Below, one piece after another: positions 26,092 to 34,695 of a stretch of 64,000 nucleotides of DNA (within the stretch, counting starts at the first letter, position 1; each line of letters starts with the position of its first letter). The position numbers and the translations under genes were made by a program. Source of the DNA: Haliscomenobacter sp. (lineage in GTDB: Bacteria; Bacteroidota; Bacteroidia; Chitinophagales; Saprospiraceae). The notes beneath the pieces were generated by a model. It saw only the letters and a program-made list of their open reading frames with translations, was not told where the DNA came from and did no database searches. The stretch lies in contig JADJPL010000028.1 of NCBI GenBank assembly GCA_016713275.1, positions 62,001 through 126,000 on the forward strand, read 5' to 3'.

Positions 26092-28199
26092 ATGAAGCTC
26101 CGTGGAACCCTCTTTTTCACCGTTCTGCTAGGCGTTACGCTCTTCGTGAGTTTCTTTCCCCACTCGAAGGCCAAGCTGCCCGACCAGAAAGAAACCGTGT
26201 TGGTCAGAACCATGATGGCCTACGTCAGTCAACTCCACTTCAACCCCAAAGCGCTGAATGATGCGTTTTCCAAAGACCTCTATACCTATTATCTGGAAAA
26301 CCTCGATGGTTCGCGCCGGTTCCTGACTCAGGAAGATCTCCAGGTGCTGGGTTCTTTCCAGTATCTGCTGGATGATGAGATCCAAAAAGGGGAGATCAAC
26401 TTTTTGACTCTGCCTATAGCCGGTTTAATGTTTCGTTGCTGAAAACCCAGGAGTATTATCGGGAGATTCTTTCCAAACCGTTCGATTTCAATGAGAAGGA
26501 AACCTTTGAGCTGGATGGGGATAAACGCTCTTATGCCAAAAATGACGCCGAACTCAAAGATCTTTGGAGAAAGTACCTGAAGTACGAAACGCTCAACCGC
26601 GTCATTGACAAAATGGAGGCCCAGGAAGCAGAACCTACCGCCAATGCCGAAATCCCGAAGAAAAGCATGGAAGAGTTGGAAAAAGAAGCCCGGGAAGCCA
26701 CGCTTAAATCCTACGACGATCTGTTTGGCCGCCTTCAGAAGGTCAAGCGTTCCGACCGCTTCGGGGATTTCCTCAACGCCATCTCCGCCATGTACGACCC
26801 CCATACCGAATATTTCGCCCCTATCGAGAAACAGAATTTTGATATCCGCTTTTCCGGGCGCTTGGAAGGCATCGGCGCTACGCTCCAAACGCAAGGCGAG
26901 TACACCAAGGTGTCTTCGATCGTTGTGGGAGGGCCTGCCTGGAAAGGCAAAGAGCTTCAGGAGAACGACCTGATCTTAAAAGTCGCCCAGGGAACCGATG
27001 GCGAATTTCAGGATATTGGAGGGATGGTCGTCAACGACGTCGTTCAGCTCGTCCGGGGCAAAAAGGGCACGATTGTGCGCCTGCAGGTAAAAAAAGTGGA
27101 TGGTTCCGTCAAAATGATTCAAATCGTTCGGGACCTCGTTCAGATCGAAGATACCTATGTTCGGTCGCTGCTGCTGGACAGCCCCAATGGGGAAAAGGCC
27201 GGATACATCTATCTTCCCAGCTTCTATGCGTCTTTTGACGACCCCAACGGCCGGTTCTGCTCGAAAGATGTTGCTGCCGAGCTGGAGAAACTCAAAGCCG
27301 AAAACGTCGACGGCATCATTCTCGATTTGAGGAACAACGGGGGCGGCTCCCTGCGCGATGTGCAGCGCATGACGGGCTTCTTCGTTGAAAGCGGCCCGGT
27401 AGTGCAGGTGAAATCCCGGGACTCCCAGCCCGAAATTTTAAAAGATGTCGATACGCGCGTTCAGTATACCGGCCCACTGATCGTCATGGTGAATACCTTA
27501 AGCGCTTCCGCTTCCGAGATTATGGCCGCCGCGCTTCAGGATTACGGCCGGGCGCTGATCGTAGGAAATCCCACCTTTGGAAAAGGCTCCGTACAGCGGT
27601 TCTACAACCTCGACAACGGAATCCCCAACAACCCGGAATGGCAACCCCTGGGCGAAGTGAAAATCACCACCCAGAAATTTTACCGCATCAATGGGGGCTC
27701 TGTCCAGCTTAAAGGCGTGACTCCCGATATCGTACTCCCCGACGAGTACCAACTCATCGAAGTGGGCGAACGCCAGGAATCTCACCCTCTGGAATGGACC
27801 CAGATCCCGGCGGTTGATTTTTCCCAGAATGTGTTCCGGATCAAAAACCTGGAAGACCTCAAGCGCAAGAGCAAAGCCCGCATCGCTTCGGATGAAACCT
27901 TCCGGAAAGTGGCCCAGAATGCCAAACGGATCAAAGACCAGCGCGACGCCACGCTGGTGCCCCTTAACCTGGGCGAATACCGGGCCCAGGAAACCGCCTT
28001 TACCAAGAGCGGCGAGGCCTTCAAAGACTTTTATCCGGCAGAAGCCAACAAAAACGTGCGCAACCTGCCCGCAGACCTGGCGGCAATTAACGCCAACGAG
28101 TCGGATGCCGCCCGCAACGGCGAGTTCCTCAAATCCGTGTCCAGGGATATTTACCTGCGCGAAACCCTTCAGATCCTCCACGATCTGATCAAACAATAG
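26092..28199 (+). CDS. Carboxy-terminal processing peptidase, Prc-type (frameshifted)
   Basis: A periplasmic S41 serine protease of about 700 residues, split by one base missing in the T5 run at 26401-26405. Adding a T restores EINFFDSAYSRFNVSLLKT. Order: signal peptide (MKLRGTLFFTVLLGVTLF), N-terminal helical region, PDZ domain (about residues 235-320; LEGIGATLQ, GGMVVNDVVQLVRGKKGT), the S41 core with DLRNNGGGSLRDV, nucleophile Ser in NTLSASASEIMA and Lys in TFGKGSVQRF, and a C-terminal DUF3340-like helical tail. Such proteases trim C termini of envelope proteins. The length and tail match the E. coli Prc class rather than the shorter CtpA. Confidence 0.92.
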
Positions 28200-28240
28200 A
28201 AACGGGCCGGGGTGCGGCGTTTCGCAAAAAAATAAGTCAC

Positions 28241-28396
28241 GGGGCTATCTCAAAAGACCATTCTTTGCTCCCGGCGTGAAATTTTATTTTCTTTTTTCCA
28301 TTCTTTTAAAAATTGCAAACCAGTTTTTTAAAAGAATGGAAAAAAGAAAATATTTTTTGGCAGCCAGAGGCGAAAATGGTCTTTTGAGATAGCCCC
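28241..28396 (-). mobile_element. 156-bp palindromic MITE-like element, copy B
   Basis: Same length as copy A but in the opposite orientation. Ends are GGGGCTATCTCAAAAGACCA (28241-28260) and TGGTCTTTTGAGATAGCCCC (28377-28396), perfect complements; both carry the A/T change relative to copy A. The central hairpin differs in sequence yet still pairs (CCATTCTTTTAAAAA with TTTTTTAAAAGAATGG). It sits in the gap between the Prc gene and the ABC-F gene; the remaining bases of the gap show only a promoter-like -7 motif. Confidence 0.75.
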
Positions 28397-28427
28397 GTCT
28401 CTGTCTAATAAAGTCCAATTCGAATCC

Positions 28428-28435
28428 TACCTTTG
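28428..28435 (+). promoter_or_regulatory. -7 promoter element (TACCTTTG) of the ABC-F gene
   Basis: Exact TAnnTTTG match 22 bp before the ATG at 28458. A good -33 is not evident at the expected distance, which falls just downstream of MITE copy B. Confidence 0.45.
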
Positions 28436-28457
28436 TCTCCAATATACCGCTTGGACT

Positions 28458-30332
28458 ATGAATTACCTCTCGCTGGAGAACGTCTCCAAAATGTACGGAG
28501 AAAAAGTGCTGTTTGACAAAGTCACCCTGCAGATCAACAAAGGGCAAAAAGTCGCCTTGGTGGCCAAGAACGGCTCCGGGAAGTCGACCCTTTTGCGCAT
28601 AGCAGCAGGTACGGCGTCTTCCGAAGGTCCTCAAAGCCGGGTATTGGTGCACCGCGATGTGCGGGTGGGCTTCCTCGACCAGGACCCCGATTTTTACCCG
28701 CACCACACCGCACTGGAAGCCATTTTGGATTCGGATTCCCCAATGATTCTCGCCATCAAACGCTACGAAAAAGCCCTGCTGCATTCCGAACAGGAAGCCG
28801 AACTGCAATCGGCGGCTGCCGGGATGGACGTGCACCAGGCTTGGGATGTGGAAGCCCGCGTCAAAGAGCTCTTGCACCGGTTTCGGATAACCGACTTTGA
28901 CCAGCCGGTGCGGTTCCTCTCCGGAGGGCAAAAAAAACGCCTGGCCCTCGTCCGTCTCATTATCAACGATCCCGAGTTCGTGATTCTCGACGAGCCCACC
29001 AACCACCTCGACCTGGATATGATCGAGTGGCTGGAGGAATACCTGAGCCAGCCCAACCTGACCATCCTCATGGTGACCCACGACCGCTACTTTCTGGAAC
29101 GCGTGTGCGATACGATCGTGGAACTGGATCGCGGGCAGCTCTTTCGCTATAGCGGGAACTATACCGCCTTTCTGGAAAAGAAGGCCATCCGCATGGAGAA
29201 CGAAGAAATCGAAGCGGACAAAAATAAAAAGCTGTTCAAAAAGGAGCTCGACTGGGTCAACCGGATGCCTCAGGCCCGTACCACCAAGGCCAAATCCAGA
29301 GTGGGCGCGTTTTACGAGCTGCAAGACAAAGTTTCCGGGATCACCACAGAGAAAGAGATGCAGATCGACATAAAAGGCCAGCGCATGGGCTCAAAAGTGC
29401 TGGAACTGCATTATATCTCCAAAAAATATGGCGATAAAGTGCTTGTCGACAACTTCGGGTATAAGTTCAAGCCCCACGAACGGGTAGGGATTGTAGGCCC
29501 TAACGGGGTAGGAAAAACCACGTTCCTCAAAATGCTGACCCAGGAAATCCGGCCCGATGCGGGCAAAGTGGTCGTCGGCGGAAATACCGCGTTCGGCTAT
29601 TATACCCAGGATGGTATTCAACTGGCCGAAGACAAACGCGTCATCGACGTAATCCAGGATATTGCCGAGTATATCCCGCTGGAAAAAGGAATGAAACTGA
29701 CGGCAGCCCAGTTGCTGGAGCGCTTCCTCTTTTCCAGAAAACAGCAGCAAGTGTACGTGTCGCAGTTGAGCGGAGGCGAAAAACGCCGCTTGTACCTGCT
29801 CTCGATCTTGATGAAGAATCCCAACTTCCTCATCCTCGACGAACCGACGAACGACCTGGATATTTTAACCCTGAATGTTCTGGAAGACTTCTTGCTGGAA
29901 TTCCCCGGCTGCGTAGTGATCGTTACCCACGACCGGTTTTTTATGGATAAGCTGGCCGACCACCTCTTTGTGTTCGAAGGCAACGGGCAAATCCGCGATT
30001 TCAATGGCGATTACACCGAGTATCGGGAAATTCAAAAGGAACGGGAACGCGAAACGCGCCGGCACGAGCGTTCCGAGCAGCAAAAAGCCAAGGAAGAACA
30101 AAAAGCCCAGGTCTCCAAACCCGGTCTTTCGTTTGAACAACGCAAGGAGTTGAACAAACTGGAGAAGGAAATCCAAAAGCTGGAAGAGAAAAAAGCGACG
30201 GTTTCCGATCAGTTTAATTCAACGGATCTCACGCCAGACCGGATACGCGAACTCTCCATCGAGCTCAACCAGCTCTCCGCCCAAATTGAAGAAAAAGAAC
30301 TGCGCTGGATGGAGTTAGCCGAATTGGGTTGA
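28458..30332 (+). CDS. ABC-F family ATPase, Uup-like
   Basis: A 624-residue soluble twin-ATPase with no membrane domain, of the ABC-F group that acts on ribosomes. Domain 1: Walker A KNGSGKSTLL, signature LSGGQKKRLALVRL, Walker B VILDEPTNHLD. A charged interdomain linker follows (about 235-300). Domain 2: GPNGVGKTTFLKML, LSGGEKRRLYLLSI, FLILDEPTNDLD. A C-terminal coiled coil (about 555-620, starting SFEQRKELNKLEKEI) resembles that of Uup, favouring Uup over EttA. No antibiotic-resistance context is visible. Its stop codon abuts that of the convergent TlpA-like gene with no base between. Confidence 0.93.
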   Translation: MNYLSLENVSKMYGEKVLFDKVTLQINKGQKVALVAKNGSGKSTLLRIAAGTASSEGPQSRVLVHRDVRVGFLDQDPDFYPHHTALEAILDSDSPMILAIKRYEKALLHSEQEAELQSAAAGMDVHQAWDVEARVKELLHRFRITDFDQPVRFLSGGQKKRLALVRLIINDPEFVILDEPTNHLDLDMIEWLEEYLSQPNLTILMVTHDRYFLERVCDTIVELDRGQLFRYSGNYTAFLEKKAIRMENEEIEADKNKKLFKKELDWVNRMPQARTTKAKSRVGAFYELQDKVSGITTEKEMQIDIKGQRMGSKVLELHYISKKYGDKVLVDNFGYKFKPHERVGIVGPNGVGKTTFLKMLTQEIRPDAGKVVVGGNTAFGYYTQDGIQLAEDKRVIDVIQDIAEYIPLEKGMKLTAAQLLERFLFSRKQQQVYVSQLSGGEKRRLYLLSILMKNPNFLILDEPTNDLDILTLNVLEDFLLEFPGCVVIVTHDRFFMDKLADHLFVFEGNGQIRDFNGDYTEYREIQKERERETRRHERSEQQKAKEEQKAQVSKPGLSFEQRKELNKLEKEIQKLEEKKATVSDQFNSTDLTPDRIRELSIELNQLSAQIEEKELRWMELAELG

Positions 30333-30827
30333 TCACCGGCTTAGCGCGGCGATCTTTTTTCCCAGCTCCAGCTCATCTCCCGGCAAATAGCCCGTATGTT
30401 CGTAAACAATGTTCCCACTTTTATCTATCAGGATCGTATGCGGAATAGGCTGGATATTCAGCGCGTTTTTCAGATGAAACCCCGCATCGCTGAACACCTT
30501 GAACGGCCAGCCCTGGGCTGCGGCCATAGGCCCCACCTTGGGCAATTGCCGTTGGTCGTCGATCGAAATAGCCAGAACCTGGGCGCCGTATTTCTCCTGC
30601 CATTCGGGATATAGCTCCACCATCGCATCCAGTTCCCTTTTGCACGGGGCGCACCAGGTAGCCCAAAAGCTCAGGACGGTTACTTTGCCGGCGTGGGTAT
30701 AGTCCCGGATCTTGACTTGCTTTCCATCCAGCGACCTCACCGTAATATCCGGAATGGTTTTTTGGCCCCAAAGGCTTGAAATGCTGCTTATAGACGCCAA
30801 GAGAAAGAGAAAAAAAACGCGTTTCAT
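30333..30827 (-). CDS. TlpA-family thioredoxin-like protein
   Basis: A 164-residue periplasmic thiol-disulfide protein. Signal peptide MKRVFFLFLLASISSISS, then a thioredoxin fold with the active site FWATWCAPCKREL and the cis-Pro loop around PIPHTILID. Such proteins reduce disulfides or deliver electrons to envelope partners. The ATG at 30827 was chosen over 30875 because it begins the signal peptide. It is divergent from the DUF6029-Omp28 pair; since Omp28 also has a thioredoxin-like CxxC, the three may share a redox or folding role, which is inference. Confidence 0.9.
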   Translation of the reverse strand: MKRVFFLFLLASISSISSLWGQKTIPDITVRSLDGKQVKIRDYTHAGKVTVLSFWATWCAPCKRELDAMVELYPEWQEKYGAQVLAISIDDQRQLPKVGPMAAAQGWPFKVFSDAGFHLKNALNIQPIPHTILIDKSGNIVYEHTGYLPGDELELGKKIAALSR

Positions 30828-30985
30828 AGGTTGTCTTTTTTCAGGTGAAATGGTTTTCCGGCGGAGTTGCCCCAAACAGACCGAAGGTTATTCCCAAAAT
30901 GTCCGGTAGTGGGCCCAAAGCGCTAAATTGTTCCTGTATTCCTACGTATTTTGGGTATATCTTCGCAGAAGAAAGGATTGTACGT

Positions 30986-32716
30986 ATGAATACTTATGGT
31001 TATGCTCCTGCCTGTTTGAGAGGCAATATAGGAATTTTCCTTGCTGCAATTGCCGTTTTTTTTGCCTTTTGCCCTTTGGCGTCAACCGCTCAGGAAGGTC
31101 AGGAGGGGGGTCGGCTTTCCGGAAGCCTGCAGGCCAATGCCAATTTTTTTATCCGGGACTCGCTGATCGGCGCCGCCAATACCCCGCAGTACGACCGCCA
31201 GCTTTACGGCGCCGAGTCGTGGCTGAATCTCCAGTACAGCAATTGGGGATTTGATTTCGGCCTGCGGTTCGACCTATTCAACAACTCCAACCTCCTGAAT
31301 CCGACCGATTCCTATACGGCGGAAGGCATTGGCAACTGGTTCGTCCGGAAAAAACTGGACAAGCTGGGTATTCAGGCGGGATATATCTACGATCAGATCG
31401 GGAGTGGGATCGTCTTCCGCGCTTATGAAGAACGGCCTCAATTGCTGGACAATGCGTTGATCGGGTTGAAATTGAGCTATGACCTGGCCCCAGACTGGCA
31501 GATCCGGGCCTTCACCGGGAGGCAAAAGCAACAATTCGATACCTACCGGTCAGTCATCCGGGGCCTGTCGGTGGATGGATTCATCGCCTCCAAATCCCAG
31601 GAAGCGTGGTGGTCTGCAGCGCCGGGGTTTGGCGTCGTCAGCAGAACGCTGGACGATCTTTCCATGAACAGCCTCGTGGCCACCCTGAACACCTACAGCC
31701 CTGATTACGCCTTTGTGCCCAAATACAACGCTTACGCTTTCAGCCTTTTCAACACCTTTAGCGCGGGCGGGCTGTCCTGGTATGTGGAAGGAGCGTATAA
31801 AACCAAAGAAACGGTGAACGATGCCTTCGCTGAAACGATCGTCAATGGGGATACGATCATTGGAGACCGTTTGGTAAACAAGCCGGGTACCGTCGTGTAC
31901 AGCACGCTAAGCTATGCCCGCCCAAACCTGGGACTTACCCTGGAGGTCAAGCGGACCGATCATTTTTCCTTTCGCACCCGCCCCCAGGAACAGCTCAACC
32001 GCGGAATGCTCAACTACTTGCCCCCGATGACCCGGGTCAATACCTACCGGCTAACCAGCCGGTACAACGCCGCTATCCAGGAAATTGGCGAATGGGCCTT
32101 TCAGGGAGACCTTCGCTTTGCCCTGGGGAAAGCCTGGCGGTTCAATCTCAACGCGTCAAACATCGTCCGATTAGACCAGACGTTGCTGTACCGCGAACTG
32201 TATCTCGACATGCAGCGGAAATTCGGACGGAAAGGGACCGCTATTCTGGGCGTTCAGCGCCAGGAATACAACCAGGAGGTATACGAATTCAAGCCGGGAG
32301 TTCCTATGGTGCAAACCGTTACCCCTTTTCTGGAATGGCAATACAAAGTGAACGAACGCCATTCGTATCGCGTTGAAATGCAATACATGCATACCGGCAT
32401 GGACGAGCAGGCGGGGGCAAGGCAAGACTACGGAAACTGGCTCTTTGCCCTGGCAGAATTCAGCATAGCCCCCAAATGGACGTTTTCTGCTTCAGATATG
32501 TACAATATCAGCCCAGGGAAAAACAGCCCGGCAGATGCGAAGGGCAACAAACGGAGCCTGCATTTTCCCCGGGTAGATGTGTTTTACAACCTCCGCTCTA
32601 CCGCGTTCTCGCTGAGCTACGTCAAACAAGTGGAAGGGGTGGTTTGTACCGGCGGGATTTGCCGCCTGGAACCGGCCTTTAGCGGGGTTCGATTCTCCGT
32701 AAACAGTAGTTTTTAA
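30986..32716 (+). CDS. DUF6029 outer-membrane beta-barrel-like protein
   Basis: A 576-residue secreted protein with signal peptide MNTYGYAPACLRGNIGIFLA followed by ...FCPLASTAQE. The mature part is rich in alternating aromatic/polar strands (for example WLNLQYSNWGFDFGLRFDLF), typical of a transmembrane beta barrel, and fits the Bacteroidota family DUF6029. The C terminus FSGVRFSVNSSF ends in Phe, as is common for outer-membrane barrels. The start ATG at 30986 was chosen over the long upstream extension at 30845. It is followed 20 bp later by the Omp28-like gene; the pair is frequent in Bacteroidota. Confidence 0.82.
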   Translation: MNTYGYAPACLRGNIGIFLAAIAVFFAFCPLASTAQEGQEGGRLSGSLQANANFFIRDSLIGAANTPQYDRQLYGAESWLNLQYSNWGFDFGLRFDLFNNSNLLNPTDSYTAEGIGNWFVRKKLDKLGIQAGYIYDQIGSGIVFRAYEERPQLLDNALIGLKLSYDLAPDWQIRAFTGRQKQQFDTYRSVIRGLSVDGFIASKSQEAWWSAAPGFGVVSRTLDDLSMNSLVATLNTYSPDYAFVPKYNAYAFSLFNTFSAGGLSWYVEGAYKTKETVNDAFAETIVNGDTIIGDRLVNKPGTVVYSTLSYARPNLGLTLEVKRTDHFSFRTRPQEQLNRGMLNYLPPMTRVNTYRLTSRYNAAIQEIGEWAFQGDLRFALGKAWRFNLNASNIVRLDQTLLYRELYLDMQRKFGRKGTAILGVQRQEYNQEVYEFKPGVPMVQTVTPFLEWQYKVNERHSYRVEMQYMHTGMDEQAGARQDYGNWLFALAEFSIAPKWTFSASDMYNISPGKNSPADAKGNKRSLHFPRVDVFYNLRSTAFSLSYVKQVEGVVCTGGICRLEPAFSGVRFSVNSSF

Positions 32717-32735
32717 CCAAATCACACCGGGATAT

Positions 32736-33569
32736 ATGCGCGTTCAACAGACGGCCTTCGGCCTTTTCATGCTATGTTTTTTCGGTTGCACGGAAATTGG
32801 GCCCGTGATTACGCCTTTAGAGCCGGGCAACCCGGGCAGCGGGCAATCTGCCCCACAAATGGTATGGATCGAAGAGTTCTCCGGCGTCCGCTGCGTGAAC
32901 TGCCCGGCAGGAAGCGCCGAACTGGACCAACTGGCGAAAGCGTATCCGGGCAGGCTGGTCGTCGTTTCTATCCATGCCGGCTTTTTTTCCAACCCCTATT
33001 CCGAAAACCGCTACGACTTCCGGACAACAGAGGGCAACAACCTCCTCAACCTCCTGGGTCAGCCGCTGGGCTATCCGTCTGCCGTCGTCAACCGGAAAAA
33101 ATTTGAAGGAGAAACGGACCTTCAGCTCAGCCGCACGCAGTGGGCCGGGTTTATCGCACAGGAGTTGAATAAAACCCCGGCCGTTGACCTGAACGTTGCC
33201 AGCACGTTCAACGCGGGTACCCGGGAATTGCGCGCGGATGTGGACGTCAAACGCCTGGATAACCTCGCTGACCCCGGCACGCTCCGGCTCTCGGTTTTTC
33301 TGACCGAGAACGACATCCAGGACACCCAGCTCACACCGGAAGGCAAAAAGGACGATTACCTGCACCGCCACGTACTGCGCAAGGCGCTGACGCCCTTTGA
33401 CGGGGCTCCGGTGGGAGGCGATCTGACCGCAGTGGGGGCATCGGTACGGCGCAGCTTTGTTTTTACGATGCCGCAAGGCTGGCGCCCGGAAGCATGCAAG
33501 CTGGTGGCAGCCGTGCACCGGAGCGGAGACTCCTGGGAGGTGCTTCAGGCTGCCGAGAAAAGTCTTTAA
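32736..33569 (+). CDS. Omp28-family lipoprotein
   Basis: A 277-residue predicted lipoprotein: signal MRVQQTAFGLFMLCFFGC with lipobox Cys at about 18. Residues of about 40-150 form a thioredoxin-like domain with VRCVNCPAGSAELDQLA (CxxC) and LGYPSAVVNRKKF (cis-Pro). The C-terminal half is a beta domain. Members are named after Porphyromonas gingivalis Omp28. Cotranscribed with the DUF6029 gene. The stop codon overlaps that of the convergent regulator gene by three bases (TTAA). Confidence 0.86.
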   Translation: MRVQQTAFGLFMLCFFGCTEIGPVITPLEPGNPGSGQSAPQMVWIEEFSGVRCVNCPAGSAELDQLAKAYPGRLVVVSIHAGFFSNPYSENRYDFRTTEGNNLLNLLGQPLGYPSAVVNRKKFEGETDLQLSRTQWAGFIAQELNKTPAVDLNVASTFNAGTRELRADVDVKRLDNLADPGTLRLSVFLTENDIQDTQLTPEGKKDDYLHRHVLRKALTPFDGAPVGGDLTAVGASVRRSFVFTMPQGWRPEACKLVAAVHRSGDSWEVLQAAEKSL

Positions 33570-33901
33570 TCGCCTTCCCTGGGGGGGAGGTTATCTCTCA
33601 AGGTCAGCAAACGTTCCAGCGCGTCGAGGTGTTCTTTAAACGCTTCTCTTCCGGCGCCGGTAACGTGGTAGCTGGTGTTGGGCCGTTTCCCGATGAATTG
33701 CTTGAGCGCTTCGATGTATTTGGCTTCTTCCAGGGCTTTAATATGGCCGGCTAAGCGCCCGTCCGTGATGCCGAGCTGAGCTTTCAACTGGTTGAAATCC
33801 ACCCGCTCGCTGACCAGAAGCATCGCCATGATCCCAAGCCGGACGCGGTGGTCGAACAGCTTGTTCAACCCTCCGATAATATTTTTTTTGTGTTCCTGCA
33901 T
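33566..33901 (-). CDS. Winged-helix transcriptional regulator
   Basis: A 111-residue single-domain regulator of the HTH_34/ArsR-PadR-like type. A helix (KNIIGGLNKLFDHRVRLGIM), the recognition unit FNQLKAQLGITDGRLAGHIKALEE and the wing YIEALKQFIGKRPNTSYHVT are clear. Such regulators usually repress themselves and a neighbouring membrane protein. Here the membrane gene lies 19 bp upstream on the same strand, and a palindrome GTACTTTG-N5-CAAAGTAC overlaps the presumed promoter of the pair. No ligand-binding domain is present. Confidence 0.87.
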   Translation of the reverse strand: MQEHKKNIIGGLNKLFDHRVRLGIMAMLLVSERVDFNQLKAQLGITDGRLAGHIKALEEAKYIEALKQFIGKRPNTSYHVTGAGREAFKEHLDALERLLTLRDNLPPREGD

Positions 33902-33920
33902 GTCGACGTTTCAGCCCCTG

Positions 33921-34577
33921 TCAGGCAGCGTGTACCCTGTCGTATTTCCAATACATGCGAATTCCGTATGCTATATGCAGCACCCCAAACCCGAGGGCCC
34001 AAAACTCAAGGCCAAGCCCGATCCAGAATAATGCGATCAGTCCAAGCAACGCTTCGGAAATACCCAGGAGGCGGAGATCGTCAAAGGTGAATTTGCTGGC
34101 GTTGATCAGCGCCAGGCCATAGAACACCAGCGTAGCCGGGGCAACCAGTCCAACGGCGTGGTGGAACAAGAGCCCAAGGGTAAACACGCCGCCAACGCTG
34201 AGGGGAAGAAATAAACTGACGAGGAGCCGGCGCGTCAGGGGACCCCAGATCGGCAGACCCTTCTTTTGCGCCCTTCGGGTGGTGAAAAAAATAGCCCCCG
34301 CAAGCGCCAGAAGTAAGACCAGAAACGCGTCCACCAGAAAAAACGCGCCGTACGACAACCCCCAGGGGCCTGCTTCCCAAAGCCCGTTTTTTTCGGCAAA
34401 TACGCTGCTTTCCACAAAAGGAGTCTTCCGGGTGTAAACAAATGCGGCGCATGCGCCGGCCAAAGCGGCTGCGCCCGCGCTAACCCCCGACCATCCGCTC
34501 AGGGAAATGAACCGGGTGGAGCGTTCCATCAGGGAACGGATCTCCTGTAACGTCTCCAATGAAGCATTTTGGGCCAT
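33921..34577 (-). CDS. Membrane protein paired with the winged-helix regulator
   Basis: A 218-residue integral membrane protein with about six hydrophobic helices (for example VSAGAAALAGACAAFVYT and YGAFFLVDAFLVLLLALAGA). The N-terminal cytoplasmic stretch ASLETLQEIRSLMERSTRF and RTRF-like motif resemble a Bacteroidota family that always accompanies HTH_34 regulators. The ATG at 34577 is preferred over 34607, because the operator palindrome at 34583-34603 would otherwise lie inside the coding region. Function unknown. Confidence 0.8.
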   Translation of the reverse strand: MAQNASLETLQEIRSLMERSTRFISLSGWSGVSAGAAALAGACAAFVYTRKTPFVESSVFAEKNGLWEAGPWGLSYGAFFLVDAFLVLLLALAGAIFFTTRRAQKKGLPIWGPLTRRLLVSLFLPLSVGGVFTLGLLFHHAVGLVAPATLVFYGLALINASKFTFDDLRLLGISEALLGLIALFWIGLGLEFWALGFGVLHIAYGIRMYWKYDRVHAA

Positions 34578-34582
34578 AAAAA

Positions 34583-34603
34583 GTACTTTGAATGGCAAAG
34601 TAC
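34583..34603. promoter_or_regulatory. Operator palindrome GTACTTTG-N5-CAAAGTAC
   Basis: Perfect 8-bp arms separated by AATGG, six bases upstream of the membrane-protein ATG. On the minus strand the arms also contain the TTTG core of a Bacteroidota promoter. It is the likely binding site of the downstream winged-helix regulator, giving autorepression of the two-gene operon; this is inferred from position and symmetry. Confidence 0.65.
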
Positions 34604-34610
34604 GCAAATT

Positions 34611-34695
34611 TTATTAGACTTGTTGCGACGGGTCAGCGTGGGCGGAAAATAGCCATTTTAAACCCGCGATGATTCCGTCGCAACAAGTCTATTAT
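34611..34695. mobile_element. 77-bp mini inverted-repeat element with TTAT flanks
   Basis: Perfect 17-bp terminal inverted repeats, TAGACTTGTTGCGACGG (34615-34631) and CCGTCGCAACAAGTCTA (34675-34691). Both sides are flanked by TTAT (34611-34614 and 34692-34695), a possible 4-bp target duplication. The interior also folds (AAAAT/ATTTT, GGG/CCC). The right-hand TTAT overlaps the TAA stop of the glucosaminidase gene. It encodes nothing, so it would be a non-autonomous element. Confidence 0.6.

Noticed and set aside
28418..28428. T-loop-like ATTCGAATCC
   Set aside because: No cloverleaf can be built around it; it is next to a promoter -7 motif.
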